Source of the DNA: Ruminococcus sp.
Lineage (GTDB): Bacteria > Bacillota_A > Clostridia > Oscillospirales > Ruminococcaceae
NCBI RefSeq assembly: GCF_016283395.1
Contig: NZ_JAEEMU010000043.1
Location: 47,218-111,217, forward strand
Reading direction: 5' to 3'
DNA length: 64,000 bases
Below, piece after piece: positions 1 through 9,356 of the stretch. Both the position numbers and the translations under genes were made by a program. Each line of letters begins with the position of its first letter. Position 1 is the stretch's first letter. The notes under the pieces are model-generated. The model made no database searches and had not been told where the DNA came from. It saw only the letters and a list, made by a program, of their open reading frames with translations.

Positions 1-852
1 AGCAGTCGATGCAGGTGCGGAGTTGCCGCTCTTTGAAACTGTGTTCTGACAGAGCCAGTCGCACCACTGTGAATAGTATTTAGCAAGGAAATGTACTCCG
101 TCACTTGAACTGTCACCAGGGAGTGCGCCGTATTCATCATCAAAAATACAGTTCGCGTTAAGGAAGAATACCTTGCTGTTGTCAGCCATTTCTTCAAGAC
201 GGCTGTTGAGCATATTTATACGCTCGTTGTTGATAATGTTGTTTTCATATGCTGCGGTAACGTGAAGATTTGCCTGAATGTAAATTACCGCATCGGGCTG
301 TACTTCCTTTATGCCGTCCACAAGCTTTCTGTAAGCCGAGACAGTGTATTCGATATCGTTTCCGACTTCGTTTATGCCTAGCATAACGTATATCTTTGCG
401 TATTTCTTTTCGTTGAGCACTGTCCAAACGGTCTTGCCGTTTACTGAAGTCTTGTCTATCTGATATGCGGAAAGTCCGATATCGCAGAAGTAATCGGCAT
501 TTTTCAGTGTACCGTAGTCACGGAGACCAACTGTACGTGAATCGCCTATAAAGAGTGCATCATCGAAATACTCAGGACCGCTCTGTGTGAACTGTGACTG
601 TACAGTAGCAGGTTCTGTGGTCTGTTCTGCGTTTGCAGGAGCAGTTTCTCCCTCAGATGTAGGCTGAGTTTCTGCATTTGGATCGGCAGGAGTTGTCTGA
701 GCAGGCTGTGTTGCGGCAACGGGTGTTTTTATCGTTGTCTTTGAAGCCTTGACTTTACTGTTGTTCCATATCTGCTTATATATGAACGGTGAAGCCACAA
801 AGCAGGTGAGCAGCAGTATAAGCGTATATATACATTGTCTGAATCTATTCAC
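1..852 (-). CDS. SGNH/GDSL-family hydrolase with N-terminal membrane anchor, partial
   Basis: The reading frame runs off the left edge, with 284 codons visible. The GTG start at 852 follows AAGGAG with 8 bases between. Residues 8-25 form one membrane segment or uncleaved signal anchor, and residues 40-90 are a Pro/Thr/Glu-rich linker. An SGNH domain follows: GDSRT at 103-107 with candidate nucleophile Ser105, GIN at 159-161, and DGVH at 251-254 with the usual Asp and His. Such enzymes are serine esterases or acyltransferases. It starts 12 bases after an MBOAT acyltransferase gene, so the pair probably moves acetyl groups across the membrane and places them on an extracellular glycan. Family and location are well supported; the substrate is inferred. 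Only the last residues should be missing. Confidence 0.85.
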   Translation of the reverse strand, partial: MNRFRQCIYTLILLLTCFVASPFIYKQIWNNSKVKASKTTIKTPVAATQPAQTTPADPNAETQPTSEGETAPANAEQTTEPATVQSQFTQSGPEYFDDALFIGDSRTVGLRDYGTLKNADYFCDIGLSAYQIDKTSVNGKTVWTVLNEKKYAKIYVMLGINEVGNDIEYTVSAYRKLVDGIKEVQPDAVIYIQANLHVTAAYENNIINNERINMLNSRLEEMADNSKVFFLNANCIFDDEYGALPGDSSSDGVHFLAKYYSQWCDWLCQNTVSKSGNSAPASTA

Positions 853-864
853 AATAGTCTCTCC

Positions 865-2406
865 TTAAAATCTGAAATACATGAACGGGTCATCGAGTCC
901 TCTGTACATACAGTAGACAGATGCCCAGAATACTGCCAGAAGGATAATTGCAGTAAAGGGGGAATTCTTCATCTTTTTGTATAGCTTCTGAGGAAGTGTT
1001 GTTGAGAAGATAAATCCTGCAAGGAAGTATTTCCAGTAAATTCCCCAGTATTTGATATAGTCTGTGTCAAGTACGGCATAGGTTTTTTGCGGCAGGAAGG
1101 GAAGAAGTCTCTTGAAGTAGATACCAAGCTCATGGAAGTCCGTAATGGCGAATATGAGCCATGTAAGCGGTATCACAAAGAACATATAGGCGTGTCCGAG
1201 AGGCTTTATCTTGTTAAGCACCTTGCCTGTCCAGTTCTTTTCGGTCATGATGATCGCAAAGAGAACAAGTCCCCATAATACGAAGTTCCAGCTTGCACCG
1301 TGCCAGAGACCTGTAAACAGCCATACGATAAAGGTATTCCTTATGGTAGCAGATGCGCCCTTACGGTTTCCGCCCAGTGGGATATATATGTAATCCTTGA
1401 ACCATGTACCCAGGGTCATGTGCCACCTTCTCCAGAACTCGGTCATAGTGAGGGAGAGGTATGGGTGGTCGAAGTTTCGTGGGAGATTGAATCCCATTAT
1501 CTTGCCGAGACCTATTGCCATGAGGGAATAGCCGCAGAAATCGAAATAAAGCTGGAATGAGTAGGCAAATATACCCATCCACGCAAGCTTTGATGATACG
1601 CTCTCGTAGCCTATCATGGAGATATCGCTCCAGAGTCCGCCTATCTGATTGGCAATGAGGACTTTATAGCCAAGACCTATGGTAAATGTCTTGAGACCGT
1701 CCTCAACTTTCTGCATGGAGTGTCTGCGGTTCTTGAGTTCCTTTGCCACATGGTCATATGTAACGATAGGACCTGCGATGAGCTGTGGGAACATACTTAT
1801 GTATGCGCCGTAATTTATCAGGCTTTTTTCTGCCTTTGCCTTTCCTCTGAACACATCGGCTATATACGATACGTTCTGGAAGGTATAGAAGCTTATTCCT
1901 ATAGGCAGGATAATATCCTTTACGGTAAGGCTCTGGTGGAAGAGATGATTTATATTCTCTGTGCCGAATGACCAGTACTTGAAGAAAATGAGCCACCAGA
2001 AGTTGAATAATACACCAAAGAACAGCCATGCCTTTTTGGCATGGCGGCTGTTTTCGATAAACTGTCCGACGATGAAGTTGAGCAATGTCGTCAGCAGAAA
2101 GAGAAATATGTAAACGGGCTTATGTACGCCGAGACTGTAGAATATGACGCTTCCCGTGAAAATTATAAGATTTTGGTATTCTATCCGAGATGTCGAGTTC
2201 GCTTTCCAGAAATAGAAAAGCACCGCAAATGCAAAGAGAGCTATCTGCCAGGGCTTTGTGTAGCCGAGAGTGTGGAAGAGCCTATACCCTGCAAATATGC
2301 TTCCTGCTAATAAAACGAAATTTCTGTATTCTTTTTTTGATGCCGCATAGGCTATCATAAAAACAGGCAGGAAAATGAAAATAAATTCCAAGCTGCTGAA
2401 AACCAA
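865..2406 (-). CDS. MBOAT-family O-acyltransferase (AlgI/PatB-like)
   Basis: This is a polytopic membrane protein of about 513 residues. It carries the conserved MBOAT histidine regions EFWRRWHMTLG and FTGLWHGASWNF. MBOAT proteins of the AlgI/PatB type hand acyl groups across the membrane to a partner that acetylates alginate, peptidoglycan or another polymer. I chose the TTG start at 2406 because GGGTGG lies 5 bases before it and the protein then begins MVFSSLEF, the usual start of the family. A GTG at 2415 is in frame but sits inside the ribosome site. The SGNH hydrolase gene 12 bases downstream is the expected partner. The polymer modified cannot be told from sequence. Confidence 0.9.
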   Translation of the reverse strand: MVFSSLEFIFIFLPVFMIAYAASKKEYRNFVLLAGSIFAGYRLFHTLGYTKPWQIALFAFAVLFYFWKANSTSRIEYQNLIIFTGSVIFYSLGVHKPVYIFLFLLTTLLNFIVGQFIENSRHAKKAWLFFGVLFNFWWLIFFKYWSFGTENINHLFHQSLTVKDIILPIGISFYTFQNVSYIADVFRGKAKAEKSLINYGAYISMFPQLIAGPIVTYDHVAKELKNRRHSMQKVEDGLKTFTIGLGYKVLIANQIGGLWSDISMIGYESVSSKLAWMGIFAYSFQLYFDFCGYSLMAIGLGKIMGFNLPRNFDHPYLSLTMTEFWRRWHMTLGTWFKDYIYIPLGGNRKGASATIRNTFIVWLFTGLWHGASWNFVLWGLVLFAIIMTEKNWTGKVLNKIKPLGHAYMFFVIPLTWLIFAITDFHELGIYFKRLLPFLPQKTYAVLDTDYIKYWGIYWKYFLAGFIFSTTLPQKLYKKMKNSPFTAIILLAVFWASVYCMYRGLDDPFMYFRF

Positions 2407-2503
2407 ATAAACCACCCTTTGTAAAATCTTTTGCCCCTATTTTCGGTTTGTATATATTCTGATAATCTACGAAAAATAGCAATATTTAAACTCATACATT
2501 ACT

Positions 2504-2532
2504 ATTTTACACGTTTGACGATTAATTGTCAA
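2504..2532 (-). promoter_or_regulatory. Sigma-A type promoter for the MBOAT-SGNH pair
   Basis: On the minus strand TTGACA (2527-2532) and TAAAAT (2504-2509) are separated by 17 bp. Transcription would start near 2497, giving a leader of about 90 bases before the MBOAT gene. Confidence 0.65.
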
Positions 2533-2831
2533 TAGCTTTGGAATAATGTAGCAATTTGCAGTAAACTGCTGCTTTTTAGTTGTAAGTTATTAGTGATTAG
2601 TTATTAGTAGGGGCACATATTTGTCGTCAGCCAATAACAGTAAAATTTCAAATGTTCATTTGTATTGGCTGACATTCTAAAAAGCCCGTGAAAGAACGAT
2701 ATTACAGCAATCATAAGCCAGAGACGTTCGTCCATGCAAAACATTTTTTATGTGTTGCGTAAGGCATAATTGGATTGTAAGGCGCTGACTGCCAAAGGTA
2801 GCCAAAACATACTGTTATTTACACATAATAA

Positions 2832-2858
2832 AAGACACTGTGAAGATCACAGTGTCTT
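2832..2858 (-). terminator. Rho-independent terminator after folD
   Basis: A perfect 11-bp stem (AAGACACTGTG and its complement) with a 5-base loop is followed on the minus strand by a TTTTATTAT tract. It ends the ymfF-ymfH-lgt-folD transcript. Confidence 0.8.
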
Positions 2859-2916
2859 AATTACGCATTAATAAACGCTGATGGGGGGCGAAATGCCGCC
2901 GCTACAGGCTAACGGC

Positions 2917-3774
2917 TCATTCGATCCCTGCCTGCTGTTTAGCAGCTGTGAGGGTATTTTTCATGAGCATAGCGATAGTCATAGGGCCTACGCCGCCGGG
3001 TACGGGAGTGATGAAAGAAGCCTTCTTCTCGGCTGACTCGAACTCAACGTCGCCGCAGAGCTTGCCGTTGTCGAGACGGTTCATGCCTACGTCGATAACG
3101 ACTGCGCCTTCCTTTATCATATCGCCTGTAACGAAGTTAGCGCGTCCGATAGCTACTACGAGGATATCAGCACCGAGGCATATCTCCTTGAGATTCTTGG
3201 TCTTTGAGTGGCAGATAGTAACAGTGCCGTTCTTCTGGAGAAGAAGCATTGCCTGCGGCTTGCCTACGATGTTGCTTCTGCCGATAACTACGCACTGCTT
3301 GCCTGTGATGTCAGTGCCTGTGCTCTCGATAAGGCGCATAACGCCTGCGGGAGTGCATGGCAGGAATGAATATTCGCCTATCATTATCTTGCCTACGTTG
3401 ATAGGGTGGAAAGCGTCAACGTCCTTATCTGGTGAGATAGCATTGATAACTGCCTTTTCGTCGATATGCTTTGGCAGTGGGAGCTGTACAAGTATACCGT
3501 TCACTCTGTCATCGCGGTTAAGTACGTTTACAAGGTCAAGGAGCTGTTCCTGAGTAGTTGACTCGTCAAGAGCGTACTCATATGACTGGAAGCCTACAGC
3601 CTCGCAAGCCTTCTTTTTGTTATTGACATAAACTCTCGATGCAGGATCGTTTCCAACAATAACGACTGCAAGACCTACCTTGAGTCCCTTTTCATCTTTG
3701 AGCTTGGCTGTTTCTTCAGCGACCTCAGCCTTTACTGCTGCGGAAACTGCCTTTCCGTCTATTAACTGTGCCAT
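2917..3774 (-). CDS. folD: Bifunctional methylenetetrahydrofolate dehydrogenase/cyclohydrolase
   Basis: FolD interconverts 5,10-methylene-, methenyl- and 10-formyl-tetrahydrofolate in the cytoplasm, feeding purine and formyl-methionine synthesis. The protein has the usual length of 285 residues. It contains [13 protein letters not shown] with the catalytic-site lysines, QLPLPKHI, the nucleotide-binding GRSNIVGKP, and the C-terminal signature [11 protein letters not shown]. The ATG at 3774 follows AAGGAGG. It is the last gene of the minus-strand run after lgt, 30 bases downstream, and is followed by a terminator. Confidence 0.97.
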   Translation of the reverse strand: MAQLIDGKAVSAAVKAEVAEETAKLKDEKGLKVGLAVVIVGNDPASRVYVNNKKKACEAVGFQSYEYALDESTTQEQLLDLVNVLNRDDRVNGILVQLPLPKHIDEKAVINAISPDKDVDAFHPINVGKIMIGEYSFLPCTPAGVMRLIESTGTDITGKQCVVIGRSNIVGKPQAMLLLQKNGTVTICHSKTKNLKEICLGADILVVAIGRANFVTGDMIKEGAVVIDVGMNRLDNGKLCGDVEFESAEKKASFITPVPGGVGPMTIAMLMKNTLTAAKQQAGIE

Positions 3775-3804
3775 TTATTTGTCCTCCTTATGGCTATTGG
3801 ACTT

Positions 3805-4956
3805 TTAGTCCTCATTATTATCTTTGTTGTCCTCTGCATTTGCGTCAGAGTCGTCATTTTCCTCGTCGTCATCTTCGATGATATCGTCATCGTCGTCATC
3901 ATCATCGTTATCGAGTTCGCTTTCATCGAAGTCATCGTCATCATCGTTGAAGATGTCGAGATCATCGTCATCATCATCGCCTGTTTTAGCGTCAGCACCC
4001 TTGATGCCCATGCTCTTTCTGCGTGATTCTTCGATAAGACGGTGAGATTCTTCTGTACTTGCGTAAAGCACCATGCTCTCGGGATCGCGCTTTCTCTTTG
4101 CATAGAATATGATCTGGAGTATTACTGATGCAACGAATATTACAGCTGAAAGTGCCTGTGATACACGGATATTTCCAAGCATAAGGCTGTCTGTGCGGAG
4201 TCCTTCTACTACGAAACGCTCAGCTCCGTACCATGCAAGATACATGAGGAAAAGCTGTCCATCGTACTTTCTGCGCTTTGACCAGAATGCAAAGATAACA
4301 AATCCAAGCAGACACCATAATGACTCATAAAGGAAGCAGGGGTGTACAGGCTTTTCCCACAGCATATTCACGCCTTCCTGGTAAAGGTCGCCGCCTATCT
4401 GCATCTCGCCGCTGATAGTACGCTGTATAGTACCGCCTGTCATGCCGAGGAATGAGCTTGTGTTAGTTCCGAAAGCTTCCTGATTAATGAAGTTGCCCCA
4501 GCGTCCGATACCTTGTCCGATAAGGAAACCGATAACGGTTATATCCAGCATAGGGAGCATTTTGACTTTTCGTATCTTACATATTATAAGACCTACCAGC
4601 AGCGCACCTATGATACCGCCGTATATGGCAAGTCCGCCGTTTCGGGTGTTGACTATGTCTCCCAAGTTGCCTTTGTATTCGTCCCAGCGCATAAGGACGT
4701 AGTATAAACGTGCTCCGATTATACCACCGATAACGCCGCCGATGATAGCGTCGATAGTTCTGTCTGCATCGAGTCCGAAGCGTTTCATTCTCGGAAGTGC
4801 GTATACAAGAGCAAGGATAAGACCTAAGGTAATAAGGATACCGTACCATTGAATGTGCAGACTTCCGATGCTGAATGCGGTAGGATCAATGTGGAATTTC
4901 CAGCCAAGTTCGGGGAATTGTATTTCGTTTGGTTCTAAAAGCGTTTCTGTTGACAT
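3805..4956 (-). CDS. lgt: Prolipoprotein diacylglyceryl transferase with polyacidic C-terminal tail
   Basis: Lgt transfers diacylglycerol from phosphatidylglycerol to the lipobox cysteine of prelipoproteins in the cytoplasmic membrane. The signature GRWGNFINQEAFG and the membrane-segment pattern identify it. The ATG at 4956 overlaps the ymfH stop by one base (TAATG) and has AAAGGAGG upstream, so translation is coupled. An in-frame start at 4995 has no such support. The protein is 383 residues, about 100 longer than most Lgt proteins. The excess is a C-terminal cytoplasmic tail from about residue 318, dominated by Asp and Glu runs, encoded by GAT/GAC-rich DNA at about 3815-3985. The tail is not part of the known catalytic fold. 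Confidence 0.95.
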   Translation of the reverse strand: MSTETLLEPNEIQFPELGWKFHIDPTAFSIGSLHIQWYGILITLGLILALVYALPRMKRFGLDADRTIDAIIGGVIGGIIGARLYYVLMRWDEYKGNLGDIVNTRNGGLAIYGGIIGALLVGLIICKIRKVKMLPMLDITVIGFLIGQGIGRWGNFINQEAFGTNTSSFLGMTGGTIQRTISGEMQIGGDLYQEGVNMLWEKPVHPCFLYESLWCLLGFVIFAFWSKRRKYDGQLFLMYLAWYGAERFVVEGLRTDSLMLGNIRVSQALSAVIFVASVILQIIFYAKRKRDPESMVLYASTEESHRLIEESRRKSMGIKGADAKTGDDDDDDLDIFNDDDDDFDESELDNDDDDDDDDIIEDDDEENDDSDANAEDNKDNNED

Positions 4957-6239
4957 TAAAAATATGCCTCCTTTTCTATTATGGACAGTACACACCTGTC
5001 ACGGCGCATTTCTCTGCGCATAAAATCAATAACATCGCTGCTTGTCATTTCCGACAGCACTTCTATAGCGTCATACGGACCTACGCCGTCTATATGAGCG
5101 TTGAGCATGAGGTTCGCCACGGCTTCAACGTTGTTGAGCTCGCAGATCATCATACCGTATGAGGATTTCTTTATCCTCTGGAAGTCCTTTTCGTTTATGC
5201 CCTCATTTATAAGGCGGTCTACCTCGTCAAAGAGTGAGTCTCTTATGACTTCGGGGGAATCTGACTCTCCCGAGAATATAACTGTAAAGTAATTATCGCC
5301 GTAGAATACTTCGCCGCCGAAAGTGGAGTTTATTATCTCTTCCTTGAGAAGCCTCTCACACATGGGCAGAGCAGGGTCTGACAGCAGGGAAGTTGCGGTG
5401 GAAGCCGCAGCTATGCATTTAAGGCGTTCAAGTCCGCTTGTGGCAGTACACTTATAGCCTAAGTTGAAAATAGATGCACCTACGGGCTGCTTTTCATGTA
5501 CCTCTGGCTGTACTATCTCGGCAGGCTCATCCGGGAAAACAGTTTCAAGTCCCTTGTCGGTACATGGACGTAGACAGCTGTCGCATATCTCAAGAACTTT
5601 GTCCGCACTGATATTGCCTGCAACGGAAAGTACCATATTGTTCAGATCATAGAACGTATCATAGCACTTGTAAAGCAGTTCGGCATCTATATGGGATATG
5701 CTCTCAACAGTGCCTGCAATGTCTATTTTTACAGGGTGAGCATGGTACATTCCTCTGAGCATATTGAAGAATACACGCCATTCGGGATTGTCATTGGTCA
5801 TTTTTATCTCCTGACCGATGATACCCATTTCCTTATCAACGTTTTCCTTTGTGAAATATGGCTTCTGTACGAAATCAAGCAGTATTTTCAGGTTTTTCTC
5901 GTAGTTCTTTGAGCAGCTGAACAGGTAGCAGGTCTTGTCAAAGGACGTAAAAGCGTTGCCTGATGCGCCTGTTTTTGCGTAAAGCTCGAAAACTCCGCAG
6001 TCCTCGTTCTCAAAGAGCTTGTGTTCGAGGAAGTGAGCTATTCCCTCGGGAACTGTTGTATAGTTCTTGTCGGCGGCAGTCTTGAACATAGTGTTCACAG
6101 AGCCGTACTTTGTACCGAACAGAGCCTCTATACTGCTGAAGCCTTTCATTTCGCAGATATATATATCAAGTCCGCTTTTGTGCTTTACGTGTATACAGCT
6201 GTCGCCTGTGCGTGAGCTTGTAAGGATCTCTTTGTTCAT
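4956..6239 (-). CDS. ymfH: M16-family zinc peptidase, YmfH-like
   Basis: This is an insulinase-type M16 peptidase of 427 residues with the inverted zinc motif HFLEH (in GIAHFLEHKLFE) near residue 65. Its order after the motif-less M16 gene matches the ymfF-ymfH pair of Bacillus relatives, members of which have been linked to a modification of elongation factor P. The ATG at 6239 overlaps the ymfF stop by 4 bases and has AAGGAGG upstream. M16 proteins form clamshell dimers, so this protein probably supplies the active site of a YmfF-YmfH heterodimer. Family is certain; the EF-P link is by homology only. Confidence 0.9.
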   Translation of the reverse strand: MNKEILTSSRTGDSCIHVKHKSGLDIYICEMKGFSSIEALFGTKYGSVNTMFKTAADKNYTTVPEGIAHFLEHKLFENEDCGVFELYAKTGASGNAFTSFDKTCYLFSCSKNYEKNLKILLDFVQKPYFTKENVDKEMGIIGQEIKMTNDNPEWRVFFNMLRGMYHAHPVKIDIAGTVESISHIDAELLYKCYDTFYDLNNMVLSVAGNISADKVLEICDSCLRPCTDKGLETVFPDEPAEIVQPEVHEKQPVGASIFNLGYKCTATSGLERLKCIAAASTATSLLSDPALPMCERLLKEEIINSTFGGEVFYGDNYFTVIFSGESDSPEVIRDSLFDEVDRLINEGINEKDFQRIKKSSYGMMICELNNVEAVANLMLNAHIDGVGPYDAIEVLSEMTSSDVIDFMRREMRRDRCVLSIIEKEAYF

Positions 6240-7501
6240 TCCTGCACCTCCTTATCAAGCATGAGATATACAGTATCAAGCTTCAGAGAGTTTGCAGCCT
6301 GTACTATCCTTTCCTTTGTGACAGCTCTGAACTCATTGAAATGCTCCTCGGGAGTTATGAGCTTACCGTCGCTGAAACAGTCGAAAAACCAGTTTATATA
6401 CGATGAGGCAGTATCGCCTATCTGCAATACAGCGTTATCGAGTGCCATAAGTGAGCTTTCTATCTCCTCATCGGTGATATTGCCCTTTTTTATCTCTTCG
6501 AGCTGGGCGAGTATCTCATCACGGGCTTTGTCTATATTACAGCGTTCGATGCCGCTGTCCACGAAGAAAGTGCCCTTTGCGGAAACAGAAGTGCTTACGC
6601 AGTAATAACAGAGGCTCAGTTTTTCCCTGACATTGAGGAAAAGCTTTGAGAATGGCATTTCGCCGTAGATTATACTGAGCATTTTCAGTGCATACTTATC
6701 ATCGGAATCTGTTTTGAAAGCAAGCACCATTTTGCACTGATTAACGTCAAATTCCTCGGAAACGTGCTCAGGCTCGGGTTTGAGAGGACTGTGATTGCGT
6801 ATACTTACTTTTCGCGGAGCTCTTTCTATATTACCGAAGCTTTCGGAGAGCATTTCCGCGAACGAATTGTCCTCATGTGGAGAAACGTAGTATATCTCTA
6901 TCTGCGCAGTTTTCAGAAGCTCCTGATAGGCGCGGAATGCGTCCTCGGGAGATGCGTTGTTAGCGGCTTCACGGCTTCCGTAGCCTGTACATTCGGCAGG
7001 CTCTCCGCGGAATGCTACCTTTGAAGCCTGAGAAATGGCGTAGCTGCGCTTCTGGTTGAGCTCACCGTCTATCCTGTCGATGAGGTCTTTTTTTACTATA
7101 TTAAACGAATCGGCATCAAATGCACCATTGCTGACATTTGGCTCGAAAAGACAGCCGTGTATCAGCTGACGCATTTCACCGCATATATCTTCGCCGTCGA
7201 TAGCATACTTGTTATCGAGCCATGAAGCTTTCAGTCCAAGTATTTGTGCATCGCCCTTTTTTCTTGCTATAGAGCCAAGACCTGCGCCGTAAAGCTCGGA
7301 AAGCTTTTCGCACAGTGAGGCGTATGTTTTGTACTGACGGCTTGATACGGTAAGGATACTTATTCCAAGGTTATTCACGGCTGCGGTCTTTTCGCTCAGT
7401 TCAGTGAGAAAATAGACTGCGAGGGAACTGGACTTGAATTTATCGTCAATAATAGTGGTAAATCCTATATTATCGCCCAACTCTGACCGTTTATATATCA
7501 T
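6236..7501 (-). CDS. ymfF: M16-like protein without zinc motif, YmfF-like
   Basis: The 421-residue protein has the M16 fold pattern, including a C-terminal region with NVREKLSLCYYC, but no HxxEH motif in the N-terminal half. It is therefore probably the inactive partner of the adjacent peptidase. The ATG at 7501 is preceded by GGAG at 10 bases, and an in-frame TTG at 7504 is a possible alternative start. It heads the minus-strand group ymfF-ymfH-lgt-folD; all junctions except the last overlap. Upstream a TATAAT-like element on the minus strand is visible near 7537-7542, but no clear -35. Confidence 0.88.
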   Translation of the reverse strand: MIYKRSELGDNIGFTTIIDDKFKSSSLAVYFLTELSEKTAAVNNLGISILTVSSRQYKTYASLCEKLSELYGAGLGSIARKKGDAQILGLKASWLDNKYAIDGEDICGEMRQLIHGCLFEPNVSNGAFDADSFNIVKKDLIDRIDGELNQKRSYAISQASKVAFRGEPAECTGYGSREAANNASPEDAFRAYQELLKTAQIEIYYVSPHEDNSFAEMLSESFGNIERAPRKVSIRNHSPLKPEPEHVSEEFDVNQCKMVLAFKTDSDDKYALKMLSIIYGEMPFSKLFLNVREKLSLCYYCVSTSVSAKGTFFVDSGIERCNIDKARDEILAQLEEIKKGNITDEEIESSLMALDNAVLQIGDTASSYINWFFDCFSDGKLITPEEHFNEFRAVTKERIVQAANSLKLDTVYLMLDKEVQE

Positions 7502-7626
7502 CAAGCTTACACTCCAATCCTAAAAAGCTATACAACATATTATAACACAATTAAAAATAAATTACCATAGTATTTTTCATTTTTTTCAAATTTTGTTATA
7601 TCCACCATTATATTGTTGCAAAATAC

Positions 7627-7656
7627 TTGATTTTTGATAATAAAAAGTGGTATAAT
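7627..7656 (+). promoter_or_regulatory. Promoter of the zinc-ribbon/DUF2628 gene
   Basis: TTGATT and TATAAT are separated by 18 bp, 41 bases before the ATG at 7698. Confidence 0.6.
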
Positions 7657-7697
7657 ATAAAATAGTTAATTGTATGTATTTGCGAAGGAGGCAGAAT

Positions 7698-8669
7698 ATG
7701 GATTACAAAGGCGAAAAGTGTCAAGTTTGTGGAGAGATCTTCACAGATGATGACGATATAGTTGTTTGTCCTGAATGTGGTACGCCTCACCATAGAAGCT
7801 GTTATATAACCGAGAACAGATGTGCTAATGAAGAATATCATTCTACAGGCAGGAAATGGGAAAGGACTGTTCATAAAAAGCCGCTTTACAAAGTATGTCC
7901 TGTCTGCAATTTCCCCAACAGGGTAACTGACAGCAACTGTCAGCGATGCGGTGCGGAAATAAACGATATTTCGGTAGTTTCAATGAATGAGAACGAACCC
8001 GAGAAGGTCGAGGATAATATACAGGCTGCTTTTTCGTCGGAGCAGGAAGCGTTTCTTGATCCTATAAAGTATCTCGGGCTTGATCCAAATGAGGATATGG
8101 GCGGTGCATCTATGCAGGAGGTCACGGATTTTGTCGGACCGAGCACCATATATTATCTTCCAAAATTCAAGCGCATGAAGGACGACGGTACAAAGCCTTC
8201 ATTCAACTTTTTCAGCCTGATATTCCCGACACTGTATTTTGCGAACAGAAAGATGTGGGGCTGGGCTATACTGGCAGCTGTTCTGGGAGTGCTTCTCAAT
8301 CTTCCGGCGGATCTTCTGCTGTATATCGAGGAATTTCCCGACAGCCTCGCTACTTTTATCTCGAACAATAAAAGTATGATACAGGCTGTGAGCGATATAT
8401 GTCTTGTGGCAGATATTGGCGTAAGAGCTTTATTCTGTTTGTTTGCCAACTGGCTGTATTTCAGATTTGCCATGAATTCGCTGAAAAAACATAAGACCAG
8501 CGGCAGATCTGCTTCCTCCATAAAGGCTGAAGGCGGCATCAAACCTATGAATATGCTTATAATCACAGCAATAAAATACGGCATAGGCTTAATAGTTCTT
8601 GCTGCATTATACTACGGATTTGAAATGGCAACTACCATAAAGGATTTCAGCACATTATGTCTTATGTAA
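7698..8669 (+). CDS. RING-like zinc-finger and DUF2628 membrane protein
   Basis: The 323-residue protein begins with a treble-clef or RING-like cluster (CQVCGEIF, CPECGTPHHRSC) in residues 9-40. A second zinc ribbon follows (CPVCNFPN, CQRCG) at about residues 66-85. The C-terminal half has the PSFNFFSLIFPTLYF stretch typical of DUF2628 and about four membrane segments. The ATG at 7698 has GAAGGAGG 8 bases upstream, whereas the in-frame ATG at 7674 has none. This combination is common in Ruminococcus relatives. The cytoplasmic zinc domains suggest binding of a protein or RNA at the membrane, but no function is established. Confidence 0.8.
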   Translation: MDYKGEKCQVCGEIFTDDDDIVVCPECGTPHHRSCYITENRCANEEYHSTGRKWERTVHKKPLYKVCPVCNFPNRVTDSNCQRCGAEINDISVVSMNENEPEKVEDNIQAAFSSEQEAFLDPIKYLGLDPNEDMGGASMQEVTDFVGPSTIYYLPKFKRMKDDGTKPSFNFFSLIFPTLYFANRKMWGWAILAAVLGVLLNLPADLLLYIEEFPDSLATFISNNKSMIQAVSDICLVADIGVRALFCLFANWLYFRFAMNSLKKHKTSGRSASSIKAEGGIKPMNMLIITAIKYGIGLIVLAALYYGFEMATTIKDFSTLCLM

Positions 8670-8772
8670 CAAATGAGCGGACAGAGCTAAAAAGCTTTAC
8701 GGCGTCTGTCTGCTCCCAAATAACGATATATGCATATCCGTGTATGCATATTACATAATGGGGGGATATGTT

Positions 8773-9306
8773 TTGAGGCTGAAAAAAGCATATTTTGCTC
8801 TTCTGCCTTTTTTATGTTTCTTTTTCTTTGGCTGTGCTGTTCAGGACTACCCTACATATACTTATCAGGTAGTCAACGGACTTGGTGAGGATTATCTCAT
8901 AAACTACTGTGAGCAGACCAATTACCCTGAAAATAATACGAGAGTAAAGGTTTTCAGAGGCAAGAAAAAGGTAATGGACTATAACGGCGGAAGTTATGCA
9001 GGCTGTAATTCGTATACACCGTCTCAGATAGTGTTTATCTGTAAAAGCGGAGATGTGGATTACTACTACCTGAAGTCACAGCTTGATGAATATCTGGTGG
9101 CTGACGGAATGGTAGACTTAAAAACCAATTACAATATGCTCGTTCTGAATAAAAATAAAGCCGAAATGACTGAAGATGAAAGAAAGGTCTACTCCAAGAC
9201 CTCAGCTGCTATACGAAGTGCTGTCTCTGCCGAAGACGTTGAAAAACGCTTTGCAGACTGCGGATACAGTTCATCGGCGTTTATGACTTTTTATAATTAC
9301 AGTTGA
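8773..9306 (+). CDS. Putative lipoprotein, unknown function
   Basis: I chose the TTG start at 8773 because GGGGGGA lies about 7 bases before it and the product then begins with a compact signal peptide. That peptide is MRLKK, a hydrophobic core rich in Phe/Leu, and a lipobox ending FFFGC. An ATG at 8758 would place the ribosome site inside the gene. The mature part of about 157 residues is Tyr/Asn/Lys-rich and contains NYCEQTNYP and KVMDYNGGSYAGC. I do not recognise a family. The gene ends at a bidirectional terminator shared with the convergent prepilin gene. Confidence 0.7.
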   Translation: MRLKKAYFALLPFLCFFFFGCAVQDYPTYTYQVVNGLGEDYLINYCEQTNYPENNTRVKVFRGKKKVMDYNGGSYAGCNSYTPSQIVFICKSGDVDYYYLKSQLDEYLVADGMVDLKTNYNMLVLNKNKAEMTEDERKVYSKTSAAIRSAVSAEDVEKRFADCGYSSSAFMTFYNYS

Positions 9307-9310
9307 AAAA

Positions 9311-9340
9311 AAGCCCTGTGTACTTGTGTACACAGGGCTT
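9311..9340. terminator. Bidirectional terminator
   Basis: A perfect 13-bp stem (AAGCCCTGTGTAC and its complement) has a 4-base loop, with an A-run on the left and a T-rich stretch on the right. It separates the convergent lipoprotein and prepilin genes. Confidence 0.85.
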
Positions 9341-9356
9341 ACATCATTATTTTTGC

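Larger units (their letters stand above)
2416..2916. other. Intergenic region, 500 bp, no gene seen
   Basis: The region holds the promoter of the MBOAT gene, the folD terminator, and fragments of repeats common in this window. These are a TTATTAGTGATTAG tract at about 2588-2610 and a 10-bp inverted repeat, TCAGCCAATA at 2627-2636 with its complement at 2663-2672. A short G/C-rich palindromic tail lies near 2883-2905. I found no open frame with a ribosome site. Confidence 0.5.

Noticed and set aside
3790..4103. Open frames of low-complexity Ile/Val/Ser around the acidic lgt tail
   Set aside because: They are shadows of the GAT/GAC-rich tail of lgt in other frames.
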